Below are positions 18,517-25,930 of a stretch of 42,783 bases of DNA, in pieces (within the stretch, counting starts at the first letter, position 1; every line of letters starts with the position of its first letter). Under the pieces are notes generated by a model that saw nothing but the letters and a program-made list of their open reading frames with translations, did not search any database and was not told the origin of the DNA. The position numbers were made by a program, and so were the translations under genes. Source of the stretch: Candidatus Eisenbacteria bacterium (GTDB lineage Bacteria; Eisenbacteria; RBG-16-71-46). The stretch is taken from assembly GCA_013140805.1 (NCBI GenBank), contig JABFRW010000006.1:1-42783 (forward strand), given 5' to 3'.

Positions 18517-19784
18517 GCGTGAACCACTTCGTGCGCTGCCTGCGCGTTCTCATGATCGCGTCGGCCGCCGTTCTATTCGCACTTCCCGCCTCGGTTCACG
18601 CCGCGGGCGACCTGGATCGCCCGATCACACTGCAAGCCGACAACACCTCGATTCCCGCGCTGCTCAGGATTCTGGCCGAAAAGGGCGGCCTGAACATCGT
18701 GACGGGGCCAGGCGTCACCGAGGCCCGGATCTCGATCAGTATCCGGGACGTGCCGGTCGATCAAGCGGTCAACCTGGTGGTACGCGCGGCCGGCCTCGCC
18801 TATGAGCGCATCGGTAACTCGATCCTCGTTGCTTCGCCCGAGGCGCTCAAGCAGGAGTCGGGGCTGAGCACGTACATCGTGGAACTCAAGTTCGCCGGCG
18901 CCGACGAGGTGCGTGAGGCGCTTCAGGACCTGTGCAAAGAAATTCAGATCGACAAGAGCGGCAATCGGCTGATCGTCAAGACGAGCCCGCGCGTGATCTC
19001 CGAGATCAACGAAGTCGTCCGCATCATGGACGTCCCTGCACAGCAGGTGATGCTGGAGGCGCGCATCATCGAAGTGTCGACCGATGACCTGAAGACGCTC
19101 GGCATCGACTGGGACAAGCTGAATCGCCAGACCGCCGTGATTGTCGAGGGGCCGATCCCCGGCAGCACTCCTCCCGATGTGGGCCCCGCCAATCTGGGCT
19201 ATCAGAAGATCGGCGAGCAGATCAAGTACGGACCCTGGAATCGCCAGAACGACATGTTCCAGATCGCCCTCGACCTCCTGGTTCGCGATGGTCGAGCCCG
19301 CGTTCTCGCGACTCCTCGCATCGCGACGCTCAACGGCAAGGAAGCGTCCATGCTGATCGGGCGCCGCATTCCGTACGTGGTGACCGGCACCGTGTTCGCC
19401 GGCGGCGCTGCCGCGCCGACCCAGCGCGTCGAGAAGGAAGAAGTCGGCGTCAAGCTGCGCATCACGCCGCTCATCAACGCCGACGGATACATCACCACCA
19501 CGATCTCGCCCGAAGTCAGCTCAGTGACCGGCTTCGTGGGTCAGAACAACGACCTCCCGATCGTCTCGACACGACAGGCCACGACCACGGTGCGCCTCAA
19601 GGACGGCGACTCCGTGATCATCGGTGGGCTGCTTCAGGAAGACGAGACGAAGAACGTCACTCGGATTCCGATTCTCGGGGACATCCCGGGACTCGGATTG
19701 TTGTTCCAGCACCACAACTACACGCTCACCAAGCGCGATCTCGTCATCGAGGTCACGCCGCGCATCCTGCCGGAGAAGAAGTAG
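18513..19784 (+). CDS. pilQ: PilQ outer-membrane secretin
   Basis: This 423-residue secretin has a signal peptide (cleavage near SVHAA). An N0/STN-type domain (about 36-110: ITLQADNTSIPALLRILAEK ... SILVAS) is followed by an N1 secretin domain (about 115-175: TYIVELKFAGADEVREAL ... EVVRIMDVP). The secretin core (about 180-420) carries VLATPRIATLNGKEA and the signature VRLKDGDSVIIGGLL with IPILGDIPGLGLLF. It is short compared with proteobacterial PilQ (about 700) because no AMIN peptidoglycan-binding domain precedes N0. It is the last gene of the continuous pilus operon. Confidence 0.95.
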   Translation: MSVNHFVRCLRVLMIASAAVLFALPASVHAAGDLDRPITLQADNTSIPALLRILAEKGGLNIVTGPGVTEARISISIRDVPVDQAVNLVVRAAGLAYERIGNSILVASPEALKQESGLSTYIVELKFAGADEVREALQDLCKEIQIDKSGNRLIVKTSPRVISEINEVVRIMDVPAQQVMLEARIIEVSTDDLKTLGIDWDKLNRQTAVIVEGPIPGSTPPDVGPANLGYQKIGEQIKYGPWNRQNDMFQIALDLLVRDGRARVLATPRIATLNGKEASMLIGRRIPYVVTGTVFAGGAAAPTQRVEKEEVGVKLRITPLINADGYITTTISPEVSSVTGFVGQNNDLPIVSTRQATTTVRLKDGDSVIIGGLLQEDETKNVTRIPILGDIPGLGLLFQHHNYTLTKRDLVIEVTPRILPEKK

Positions 19785-19797
19785 CGTCGAAGCGAGG

Positions 19798-19819
19798 GCC
19801 GGCCGCTACTGCGGCCGGC
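19798..19819. terminator. Bidirectional hairpin between pilQ and a convergent gene
   Basis: A perfect 9-bp stem (GCCGGCCGC at 19798-19806 with GCGGCCGGC at 19811-19819) closes a TACT loop. It lies 13 bases after the pilQ stop and touches the stop codon of the convergent membrane-protein gene. There is no T-run on either side, so termination would rely on the very stable stem; the assignment is tentative. Confidence 0.5.
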
Positions 19820-20205
19820 TACAGGTGCGTGAATGCAGCAACGTGCAGGACGCCCGCCATCCAGCCGATCCATTGGCCGAGGGCCACGGTCAGCGCGAGC
19901 GTCACGAGCGCCAGGCCGGCGGACGCCAGTGTCGGCGAGGTGCGGCGCATGTGGTGGAGCCTCAGGATGAGAGCCGGCACCACGATGCCCTTCACGATCA
20001 CGAACCAGATCCAGTGCTGATGCGCCATCCCCGACAGCAGCGGATTGCCCTCGCGGTTGCCGAACAGGTGAATTCCGAACGCAGTCAGCACCAGGTCGAG
20101 GCTGTTGGCCAGGATGGCGAGGAACAACACGATGCGCATGTTGAACACGGAGACCTTCGAGTGGGAGCTTCGGTGCGCGGCCGTGCACGATTGTGGCAGA
20201 TCCAC
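19819..20205 (-). CDS. Small four-helix membrane protein (DUF5658-like)
   Basis: A hydrophobic protein of 128 residues with about four predicted membrane segments. The first contains ILANSLDLVLTAFGIHLFGN followed by REGNPLL; this N-x-x-D-x-x-x-T...E-x-N-P-L pattern is what I associate with DUF5658-type proteins of unknown function. An ATG at 20139 (MRIVLFLAILANSLD) gives a more natural start of 106 residues and avoids overlap with possible upstream starts of the prepilin peptidase on the other strand. It interrupts the forward pilus cluster on the opposite strand. Its function is unknown. Confidence 0.62.
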   Translation of the reverse strand: MDLPQSCTAAHRSSHSKVSVFNMRIVLFLAILANSLDLVLTAFGIHLFGNREGNPLLSGMAHQHWIWFVIVKGIVVPALILRLHHMRRTSPTLASAGLALVTLALTVALGQWIGWMAGVLHVAAFTHL

Positions 20206-20234
20206 GGCGCCGCCTTCAACGGGAGCGTGAACTC

Positions 20235-21017
20235 TTGAGTCTCGATGCGTTCGTGGTCGTGTTCCTGGTCGTCGCGATGGGACTGATCGCCGGCAGCGCC
20301 GCCACCGCGCTGGTGTGGCGCGTGCCGCGTCACATCTCGTGGGTGAGCGGTCGCTCGGCTTGCCCGTCGTGCGGGAAGCCGCTCGGCCCGTTGCAGCTCA
20401 TCCCGGTATTCAGCTGGCTGTTCTCGGGCGGTCGTTGCCGCCACTGTCGTGAGCGCATTCCGGTTCGTTACCCGGTGATCGAGCTGATGTGCGTGGCGTG
20501 GTGGCTGCTGCTCTACTTCAAGATCGGGATCATCTGGCCTTACCTCCCGCTCGCGCTGTGGGGCAGCATCCTGATCGCGCTGACCTGGATCGATCTCGAC
20601 TTTCAGCTCCTGCCCGACGTGCTCACGCTGCCCGGCACGCTCATTGGAGTCGCCGCCGCCCTGATGATCCCCAACGGGGCGCGCCACGCGATGTGGGGCA
20701 TGGCGCTGGGTGCCGGACTGCTGTGGCTGCTCGGCTGGCTCTACTGGAAGTTCCGAAAGGTCGAGGGCATGGGCGGTGGCGACGTCAAGCTCGCCGCGAT
20801 GTTCGGGGCGGTGCTCGGCTGGGAGATGACGCTCGTCACGCTGTTTCTCGCCGCACTCGCCGGCAGCCTGTGGGGCGGCTGGCTGATCCTGCGGCGCGGC
20901 GGCAACGGCCAGACCGCGCTCCCGTTCGGCACGCTGCTCGCCCCCGCCGCGATGATCGCGTTTCTGTGGGGCGACGTGTGGATGAACGCCTACCTCAGGA
21001 TTCTGCACGGCTCGTGA
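20235..21017 (+). CDS. pilD: Prepilin peptidase / N-methyltransferase
   Basis: This 260-residue polytopic aspartic protease cuts and N-methylates prepilins. The N-terminal cytoplasmic domain carries the zinc tetracysteine CPSC ... CRHC needed for methylation. The protease core has the D120-L-D122 ... LPD128 motif and GMGGGDVKL with D183, the two catalytic aspartate sites of type IV prepilin peptidases. I favour the TTG start at 20235 with GGGAG nine bases upstream; a GTG at 20193 would add 14 residues. The length is typical. It is 450 bases past pilQ, beyond one reverse-strand gene, and processes the four prepilins encoded upstream. Its stop overlaps the oxidoreductase start (GTGA). Confidence 0.93.
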   Translation: MSLDAFVVVFLVVAMGLIAGSAATALVWRVPRHISWVSGRSACPSCGKPLGPLQLIPVFSWLFSGGRCRHCRERIPVRYPVIELMCVAWWLLLYFKIGIIWPYLPLALWGSILIALTWIDLDFQLLPDVLTLPGTLIGVAAALMIPNGARHAMWGMALGAGLLWLLGWLYWKFRKVEGMGGGDVKLAAMFGAVLGWEMTLVTLFLAALAGSLWGGWLILRRGGNGQTALPFGTLLAPAAMIAFLWGDVWMNAYLRILHGS

Positions 21018-22270
21018 GCCACGACGCGATCGTCATCGGCGGCGGCATCATCGGCTGCTCGACTGCGTGGCACCTCGCGCGCCGCGGGGCCCGCGTCACG
21101 GTGCTCGAGCGCGAGGCTCGCGTCGGGCTCGGTTCGACTGCGCGCTCGACCGCGATCGTTCGCCAGCGCTACAGCCACGAGGCGGCGATGGCGCTGGCGC
21201 TCGAGGGCCTGCGCGAATGGGAACGCTGGTCCGATCGGGTGCCTCCCGGTGATCAGGGCAAGCGAGCGTCACTTCGCAATTGTGGCGTGCTGTTCCTGCT
21301 GCCGGCCGGCGAGCCCAGCACGCCGCAGCTCGCACGCTCGATGCGGCAGGTGGGAATCGTCGCCGAGCAGCTCGATCGCGACGCGCTGGCGCAGCGCTTT
21401 CCGACGCTTCAGTTCGATGCGGACGAGTCAGTCGAAGGGCTCTACGAGCCCGAAGGCGGCTACGTCGACGCGCCCGAGCAGGCGACGCGCGACGTGGCTC
21501 GCGCGGCCGCCGCGGCGGGCGCCAACATCGTGACCGGTGCGCGCGTGCGCGAGGTGCTCACCGAGTGGCGCGACGGCGGCCTGTCGGTGCGAGGGGTGCG
21601 AACCGACGCGAACGAACTGCTCGAAGCGCCGACCGTGATCAACTGCGCAGGACCGCACTCGGGCTGGGTGAATCTCGTCGCCCGCTCTCCGCTCGCGCTT
21701 CAGACCGCACCGCTGCGACAGGTCGTGCTGCACGCGACCGCGACTTCTCAGGCCGAGCGGCTCGCTGCGCTGCCCGTGATCGCGGACCTTCGCCACGGTT
21801 ACTACCTGCGCCCCGATCCCGAGCGCTTGCGCATCGGAGCGGTGTGGCCCGAGGACGAGACCGAGTGGATCGCCGAGGCCGACGCGCACGAGCCGACGGC
21901 CGAGCGAGCGGTGCTCCAGCGTCGGCTCGAAGCGGCGCGCAAGCGCGTGCCGTGGCTCGAGCCCGATCAGATCATGGGCCTCGTGGGGCTCTACGACGTC
22001 ACAGTGCAGGACTGGTACCCGATCGTCGATCGCACCGACACGCGCGGCTACTTCGTCGCGATCGGCACCAGCGGCGCGTGGTTCAAGGCCGCCCCGGTGA
22101 TCGGCTGGCTGGCCTCCGAGGTAGTGACGGCCAATGTCAGCGGCCGCAACACCGATGCGCAGCCGCTCGAGCTGACGCTGCCCAATACCGGATATCGCTT
22201 CCCGATGTCTCTGTTCTCGCGACGTCGCACTCCGGTTCCGCTGGCCTACGGTGGCGGAGTGCTGGGGTAG
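21014..22270 (+). CDS. FAD-dependent amino-acid oxidase-type oxidoreductase (DAO family)
   Basis: This 418-residue cytoplasmic flavoenzyme of the D-amino-acid oxidase/sarcosine oxidase/glycine oxidase fold has the Rossmann FAD loop IVIGGGIIGCSTAWHLARRG at residues 6-25. The acidic ribose-binding residue follows in VTVLERE, and the motif GLGSTARSTAIVRQRYSH fits the substrate-domain entry. The C-terminal region FVAIGTSGAWFKAAPVIGWL is the second FAD contact. The substrate cannot be deduced; sarcosine, proline-like or D-amino acids are all possible. It starts with GTG inside the pilD stop and is therefore probably co-translated, although no functional link to pili is known. Confidence 0.85.
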   Translation: MSHDAIVIGGGIIGCSTAWHLARRGARVTVLEREARVGLGSTARSTAIVRQRYSHEAAMALALEGLREWERWSDRVPPGDQGKRASLRNCGVLFLLPAGEPSTPQLARSMRQVGIVAEQLDRDALAQRFPTLQFDADESVEGLYEPEGGYVDAPEQATRDVARAAAAAGANIVTGARVREVLTEWRDGGLSVRGVRTDANELLEAPTVINCAGPHSGWVNLVARSPLALQTAPLRQVVLHATATSQAERLAALPVIADLRHGYYLRPDPERLRIGAVWPEDETEWIAEADAHEPTAERAVLQRRLEAARKRVPWLEPDQIMGLVGLYDVTVQDWYPIVDRTDTRGYFVAIGTSGAWFKAAPVIGWLASEVVTANVSGRNTDAQPLELTLPNTGYRFPMSLFSRRRTPVPLAYGGGVLG

Positions 22271-22304
22271 CGCTTCCCCGCGGGGCATGACACGTCGCGA
22301 GGTC

Positions 22305-22333
22305 GAGTGAGCGCGGAACTCACTCCCGCGCTC
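22305..22333 (+). other. Two mutually exclusive small hairpins upstream of the dockerin gene
   Basis: GAGTGAG (22305-22311) can pair with CTCACTC (22319-22325). GAGCGCGG (22309-22316) can instead pair with CCGCGCTC (22326-22333). The two stems share bases 22309-22311 and cannot coexist. They lie 47-75 bases upstream of the dockerin gene start. Whether they act as an RNA switch or are chance is unknown. Confidence 0.3.
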
Positions 22334-22379
22334 GGGGTATTGCCGAGTGTCCCGGCTGACCCGCGAACGGAGGCCGCCC

Positions 22380-23060
22380 ATGCCCCCCAGAGATGCGCAT
22401 CACCGAGCGACCCGAGTGATCGTGACGTGCGCGGCCGCCCTGCTGCTCTTCACATCCACGACCTCGGCTGCCACCGAAGTGCGACCCGAGAGCGGCTGTT
22501 GGCAACTCGAGCAGACGCCGCTCGGCGTCGGGCTGGTGCTTGGTGCTTCCAGCGGCGGCGTGATCGATGCACTGGTCGAAAAGGTCATCCAACTGCGGCG
22601 CGCCACCACCGGCACCCCGTGCCCGTTCGCGAGCGTTTCGATCGACTTCTCGGAGTGCGGCGAGCAGGGCGTGCAATTCTGCTCCGATCCCCTGTGGGGA
22701 GCACCGGGGACGTTTGCGAGCGGAGCGACGATCGTGTTCAGCGCCGACGCGAACTCCGAAGTACGCATTCGAGTGGCGGGCCACGCGAGTGCATCGCCCG
22801 CGGCCGCGACTCTCCCGCCGTGCGCGCAGGTCTACGTCGACGGCGCAGTCGCCGGGCGGCTGATCATCAGCACCCTCGACCTCGACGGTCACAACGGAGT
22901 CGACGCCGTGGACTTGAGTCGATTCCTCGCGCAGCGCTTCTCGAGCTACGGCTCGCGCTGCGACTACAACGCCGATGGGCAGCTCGATGCGCGCGACCTC
23001 TCGATCCTGCTGCGCGCCAGGTTCGCGGGCGGCTCCGTCCAGAGCTGCAGCCCGAACTAG
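22380..23060 (+). CDS. Secreted protein with C-terminal dockerin-like domain
   Basis: This 226-residue exported protein has a signal peptide (cleavage near TSAATE), a Cys-rich middle domain of unknown fold (about 35-155) and a C-terminal dockerin type I-like pair of calcium loops. The loops are DLDGHNGVDAVDLSRFLAQ and DYNADGQLDARDLSILLRA, each with Asp/Asn at positions 1, 3, 5 and 12 of an EF-hand-like loop. Seven cysteines suggest disulfides in the exported protein. I chose ATG at 22380 because GGAGG precedes it. Dockerins bind cohesins in cellulosomes, but in non-cellulolytic bacteria stand-alone dockerin modules are common and of unknown role; no cohesin is seen here. Its stop codon overlaps the convergent TPR gene's stop in a CTAG. 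Confidence 0.75.
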   Translation: MPPRDAHHRATRVIVTCAAALLLFTSTTSAATEVRPESGCWQLEQTPLGVGLVLGASSGGVIDALVEKVIQLRRATTGTPCPFASVSIDFSECGEQGVQFCSDPLWGAPGTFASGATIVFSADANSEVRIRVAGHASASPAAATLPPCAQVYVDGAVAGRLIISTLDLDGHNGVDAVDLSRFLAQRFSSYGSRCDYNADGQLDARDLSILLRARFAGGSVQSCSPN

Positions 23061-25105
23061 TAGAAGTACGGCGTCTTGCGGGCCCACGAACTGTTCGGGT
23101 AACGCGTTTTCAGGCGCTGGAACCAGGCACGCCGCGTGGCCTGGGGGATGCGCTCGTCATAGGTGCGAAGCCCCGCGTATCCGAAGGTGCCCGGCTTGTG
23201 GGTGAGGATCGCGTAGTGCAGCACCTTGGCCTCGAGATCGCTCGGCGGCTGCGTCGCGAGTCGCGCCAGCGCCTGCACGTAGTAGTCGATTGGCGGCGCG
23301 CCCCAGCGCTCCGACTCCGCAAGTGGCGAATCGCTCGAAAGTTGATAGCAAACGCAACACACGCCCGGCCAGTGGTCGCGCAGTTGCAGGAAGTAGCCCG
23401 CGTTGAACAGCCCGGCCGCATCGTTCGGGTTCGCGACCAGTCGACGCGCAGCGGTCTCGGCCTCGCCGAACGGCGCGGGCTTCCCGGCGCGCTCCCAGAG
23501 TTCGAGGAACTCCAGGTACTGCCGCGAGCGCAGATGTCTCAGCAATCGCAACGACGTGAGCGCGCGTGCTCCACCGACGGTGCCGCTCGCCGGGAGTTCC
23601 CCGAGTGCTCGGCTCGTAAGCAGTGCATCGAACAGCTCGAACGCCTGCAGGCTGTCGCGAAACGGCGAGCCAGGCGCGAACACTCCCGCCCAGTCGCCGT
23701 CCGCCCGATGCAGTCGCGCCACATCGGCCACGAACCGCGCATCCTGAGCGACTGCCGGGACGCCGATCGCGACCTGGCGAAGCGCTTCGCGCGCGGCCGC
23801 ATTCCGCCCCATCCCGGCCAGCGCTCGAGCGCGCAACAGGTGCAGCGAAAGCCGCAACAGCGGTGGCGCGTTCGCGGGCAGCTCCTCGCCGAGCGCGGTC
23901 GGACGCCCGGCCGCGAGCTCGAGACTTGAACGTGTGAAGACGTACAACCCGGGATAGCGGCTGTATGCCGACCTGGCCTCGGCCAGGGCCTTCATGGCTC
24001 CATCGAGATCGCTCATCACCCACCTCGCCCGCGGCAGATTCGCCACCGCGAGCAACGGCTCGCTCCACGGATAGTCGGCGGCGCTCAACTCGGCAGCGGG
24101 GAAATACGCGGTCGCCTCCCCCAGTACGAAGCCCGCGCCTGGATCCGAACTTCCGTCGGCGAGCAGCGCGTGAAACCCGGATACTTCGAGGCGCGCCAGC
24201 TCGGCGGCACCACCCGACAGGAGCAGGATACGACGCTCGATGCCACGGGCCGACGAGGCATAGCGCCCATTGGGGAACCTGGCCGAGTAGGTCGCGAACG
24301 CCGTCCGCGACGCGGTGAGCGTCGCCACGTCGATCGCCGAACGATCGCCCCAGCCGTCCCACCCCGCCTGCGCGGCGATCAGCAGCGAGCGCGCGATCAT
24401 GTAGCGCGAGGTCTCAGCGATCCACGGATTGCGCGCCTGTGTCGCACGCTCGAAGACGGTTCGAGCCGCGGCCGCACGGCCGGTATAGAACAACGCCGCG
24501 CCTTCCAGGTAAGTGGCCGCCTCGGCGAGCACCGCGTCGCCCTTCGACACGCGCTGCATCTCGCCGATCAGGCTGTCCGCCGACGCGGCCTCGCTCGCGC
24601 ACCACCCGACCAGCCGAAGTCGCCAGCCGATCAGCGTGTCGAGCCGCGTGAGCAACGCCGGCTCCGCCGCGATCGCGTCCAGAAAGCGGGCTGCGGCGGC
24701 GTAGTCGTTCGACCCGCACACGCCGTCGAAGTAGTTGAGGTAGCGCGTCGGATGCTCGGCGAGCGTCGGCATCGCGACCCGATGCGTCGCGCAGAAGTCG
24801 CGCAGGCGCGCGGCGAAGGAGTCGGCCTGGAACGATTGCCAGCTCGCCTCGTGCGATGCGCTCCACAGCTTTCGCGTGACGTCCCCGCCCAGGTAGACGC
24901 GCATCAGGGCCTCGAGTCGTCGCCCTGGCCCATCGTCGTCGCGGATCGGAAACACGCGCGCGCTGTCGGCGAGACCGGGCCACGCGTACGACTCGCAGGG
25001 ATCCGGACCACAGGCGCGCGCGGTCGGTGGAGCGGACACGGCAACGATCGCGATCAGCCACAGGGCACCCTCGGCGAGGCGGCGCATCACGACGGCTCGA
25101 ATCAT
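23057..25105 (-). CDS. Exported TPR-type protein with N-terminal ACGP motif
   Basis: This 682-residue protein is exported by a signal segment (LWLIAIVAVSAPPTARA), after which the mature N-terminus begins CGPDPCESYAWPG. A cysteine right after the predicted cut suggests a lipoprotein, though the -3 position is not a canonical lipobox. The rest is almost wholly alpha-helical with tetratricopeptide-like pairs (AEAATYLEGAALFYTGRAAA, ARWVMSDLDGAMKALAEARS, LLRARALAGMGRNAAAREAL). A conserved-looking CCVCYQLSS patch lies near residue 595. The ATG overlaps the stop of the DUF3142 gene (ATGA). I recall similar ACGP-type helical proteins beside DUF3142 genes in other Gram-negatives; no function is established. 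Confidence 0.72.
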   Translation of the reverse strand: MIRAVVMRRLAEGALWLIAIVAVSAPPTARACGPDPCESYAWPGLADSARVFPIRDDDGPGRRLEALMRVYLGGDVTRKLWSASHEASWQSFQADSFAARLRDFCATHRVAMPTLAEHPTRYLNYFDGVCGSNDYAAAARFLDAIAAEPALLTRLDTLIGWRLRLVGWCASEAASADSLIGEMQRVSKGDAVLAEAATYLEGAALFYTGRAAAARTVFERATQARNPWIAETSRYMIARSLLIAAQAGWDGWGDRSAIDVATLTASRTAFATYSARFPNGRYASSARGIERRILLLSGGAAELARLEVSGFHALLADGSSDPGAGFVLGEATAYFPAAELSAADYPWSEPLLAVANLPRARWVMSDLDGAMKALAEARSAYSRYPGLYVFTRSSLELAAGRPTALGEELPANAPPLLRLSLHLLRARALAGMGRNAAAREALRQVAIGVPAVAQDARFVADVARLHRADGDWAGVFAPGSPFRDSLQAFELFDALLTSRALGELPASGTVGGARALTSLRLLRHLRSRQYLEFLELWERAGKPAPFGEAETAARRLVANPNDAAGLFNAGYFLQLRDHWPGVCCVCYQLSSDSPLAESERWGAPPIDYYVQALARLATQPPSDLEAKVLHYAILTHKPGTFGYAGLRTYDERIPQATRRAWFQRLKTRYPNSSWARKTPYFY

Positions 25106-25854
25106 GGCGCAGGGACTCCCATTTGAATGAAGCGCAGGCTTCCGCGATAGCGTGGATTCGATCGCACGGCGGCCGGCACCGACATGCCGGCCAGCAGGCC
25201 GACGCGAAACGGCTGGCGGAAGCGCGCGAGTGCGGCGTGATAGAGACCAAGGCGCGGGACCGGGTGATGCGAGTGGTAGAGCTGAAAAACCACATCGTCC
25301 GCGGCGACCGCAAGCGCGTCGAGTGCCTCGGGTCGAGCTGCCACCAGCCAATCGGCAAGTCCCGTAACACTCAGCGCCAGAGCAGGATCCAGATTGCTTC
25401 TCACCTCGCGCACGAATCTGGCGTACTCGCCGAGGCGTCGTGACGGCGCGTCGTAGTCGAGTTGCACACCCGGCACGGTTCGGCCCCGCGAACGCCACGC
25501 GTTCGCGGCGCTCTCGAGCACCCGCACGCATTCGTGCGCTTCCACCTCGCCGCGAAGTCGCACCACCGGAATGAGCGCACGCGAGTCGCCGGCGGACGGC
25601 CACGGACCGCCGCGCGTGAAGTGCACGCCGTCGGCGTGGGCGACCAGCTCGCCCTGGTACACGTACAGCGTGCGCACCGACTGCGGGATCGCGCCGGGCG
25701 GAATGCCGGCCCACACCCACGCGGCTTCGCACGAATCGGCGCGGGGCGCCGGCGACGATCGTGCCTGCGCGGCCGCGCAAGCGAGCGCCATCGTCAGCAT
25801 CGAGGCGAGAATCATCGCGCGATGCGCGCCTCGTGCGACTCCTTGGATCGGCAT
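25102..25854 (-). CDS. DUF3142 domain exported protein
   Basis: This 250-residue exported protein has the DUF3142 hallmark VQLDYDAPSRRLGEYARFVR (Q-x-D-Y-D...Y), preceded by WVWAGIPP and followed by LALSVTGLADWL and VVFQLYHSHHP. The fold is probably a TIM-barrel-like glycoside hydrolase-related domain, and the Asp pair in QLDYD sits where such enzymes keep a catalytic acid; activity is unproven. I chose ATG at 25854, although ATG at 25815 (MILASMLTMALACAAAQA) would give a cleaner signal peptide. It is the first gene of a two-gene operon with the ACGP/TPR protein. Confidence 0.78.
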   Translation of the reverse strand: MPIQGVARGAHRAMILASMLTMALACAAAQARSSPAPRADSCEAAWVWAGIPPGAIPQSVRTLYVYQGELVAHADGVHFTRGGPWPSAGDSRALIPVVRLRGEVEAHECVRVLESAANAWRSRGRTVPGVQLDYDAPSRRLGEYARFVREVRSNLDPALALSVTGLADWLVAARPEALDALAVAADDVVFQLYHSHHPVPRLGLYHAALARFRQPFRVGLLAGMSVPAAVRSNPRYRGSLRFIQMGVPAP

Positions 25855-25863
25855 GATGGCGGC

Positions 25864-25869
25864 ATTATA
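25864..25869 (-). promoter_or_regulatory. Consensus -10 element close to the DUF3142 start
   Basis: TATAAT is read on the reverse strand at 25869-25864, only 9 bases upstream of the ATG at 25854. No good -35 box stands 16-18 bases further upstream. If it is used, the mRNA would be nearly leaderless for the ATG at 25854, or have a leader of about 40 bases for the ATG at 25815. Confidence 0.5.
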
Positions 25870-25930
25870 GTCGCCGACCTTCCGCGTGGCGCCGCCCCTG
25901 CGTCGTGCCCCCTCGACCGGAGTCCATCCC

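Noticed and set aside
20085-21008. A 307-codon reverse frame across the prepilin peptidase gene
   Set aside because: The forward frame carries all catalytic motifs of PilD; the reverse product is Gln/Arg/His-rich and featureless.
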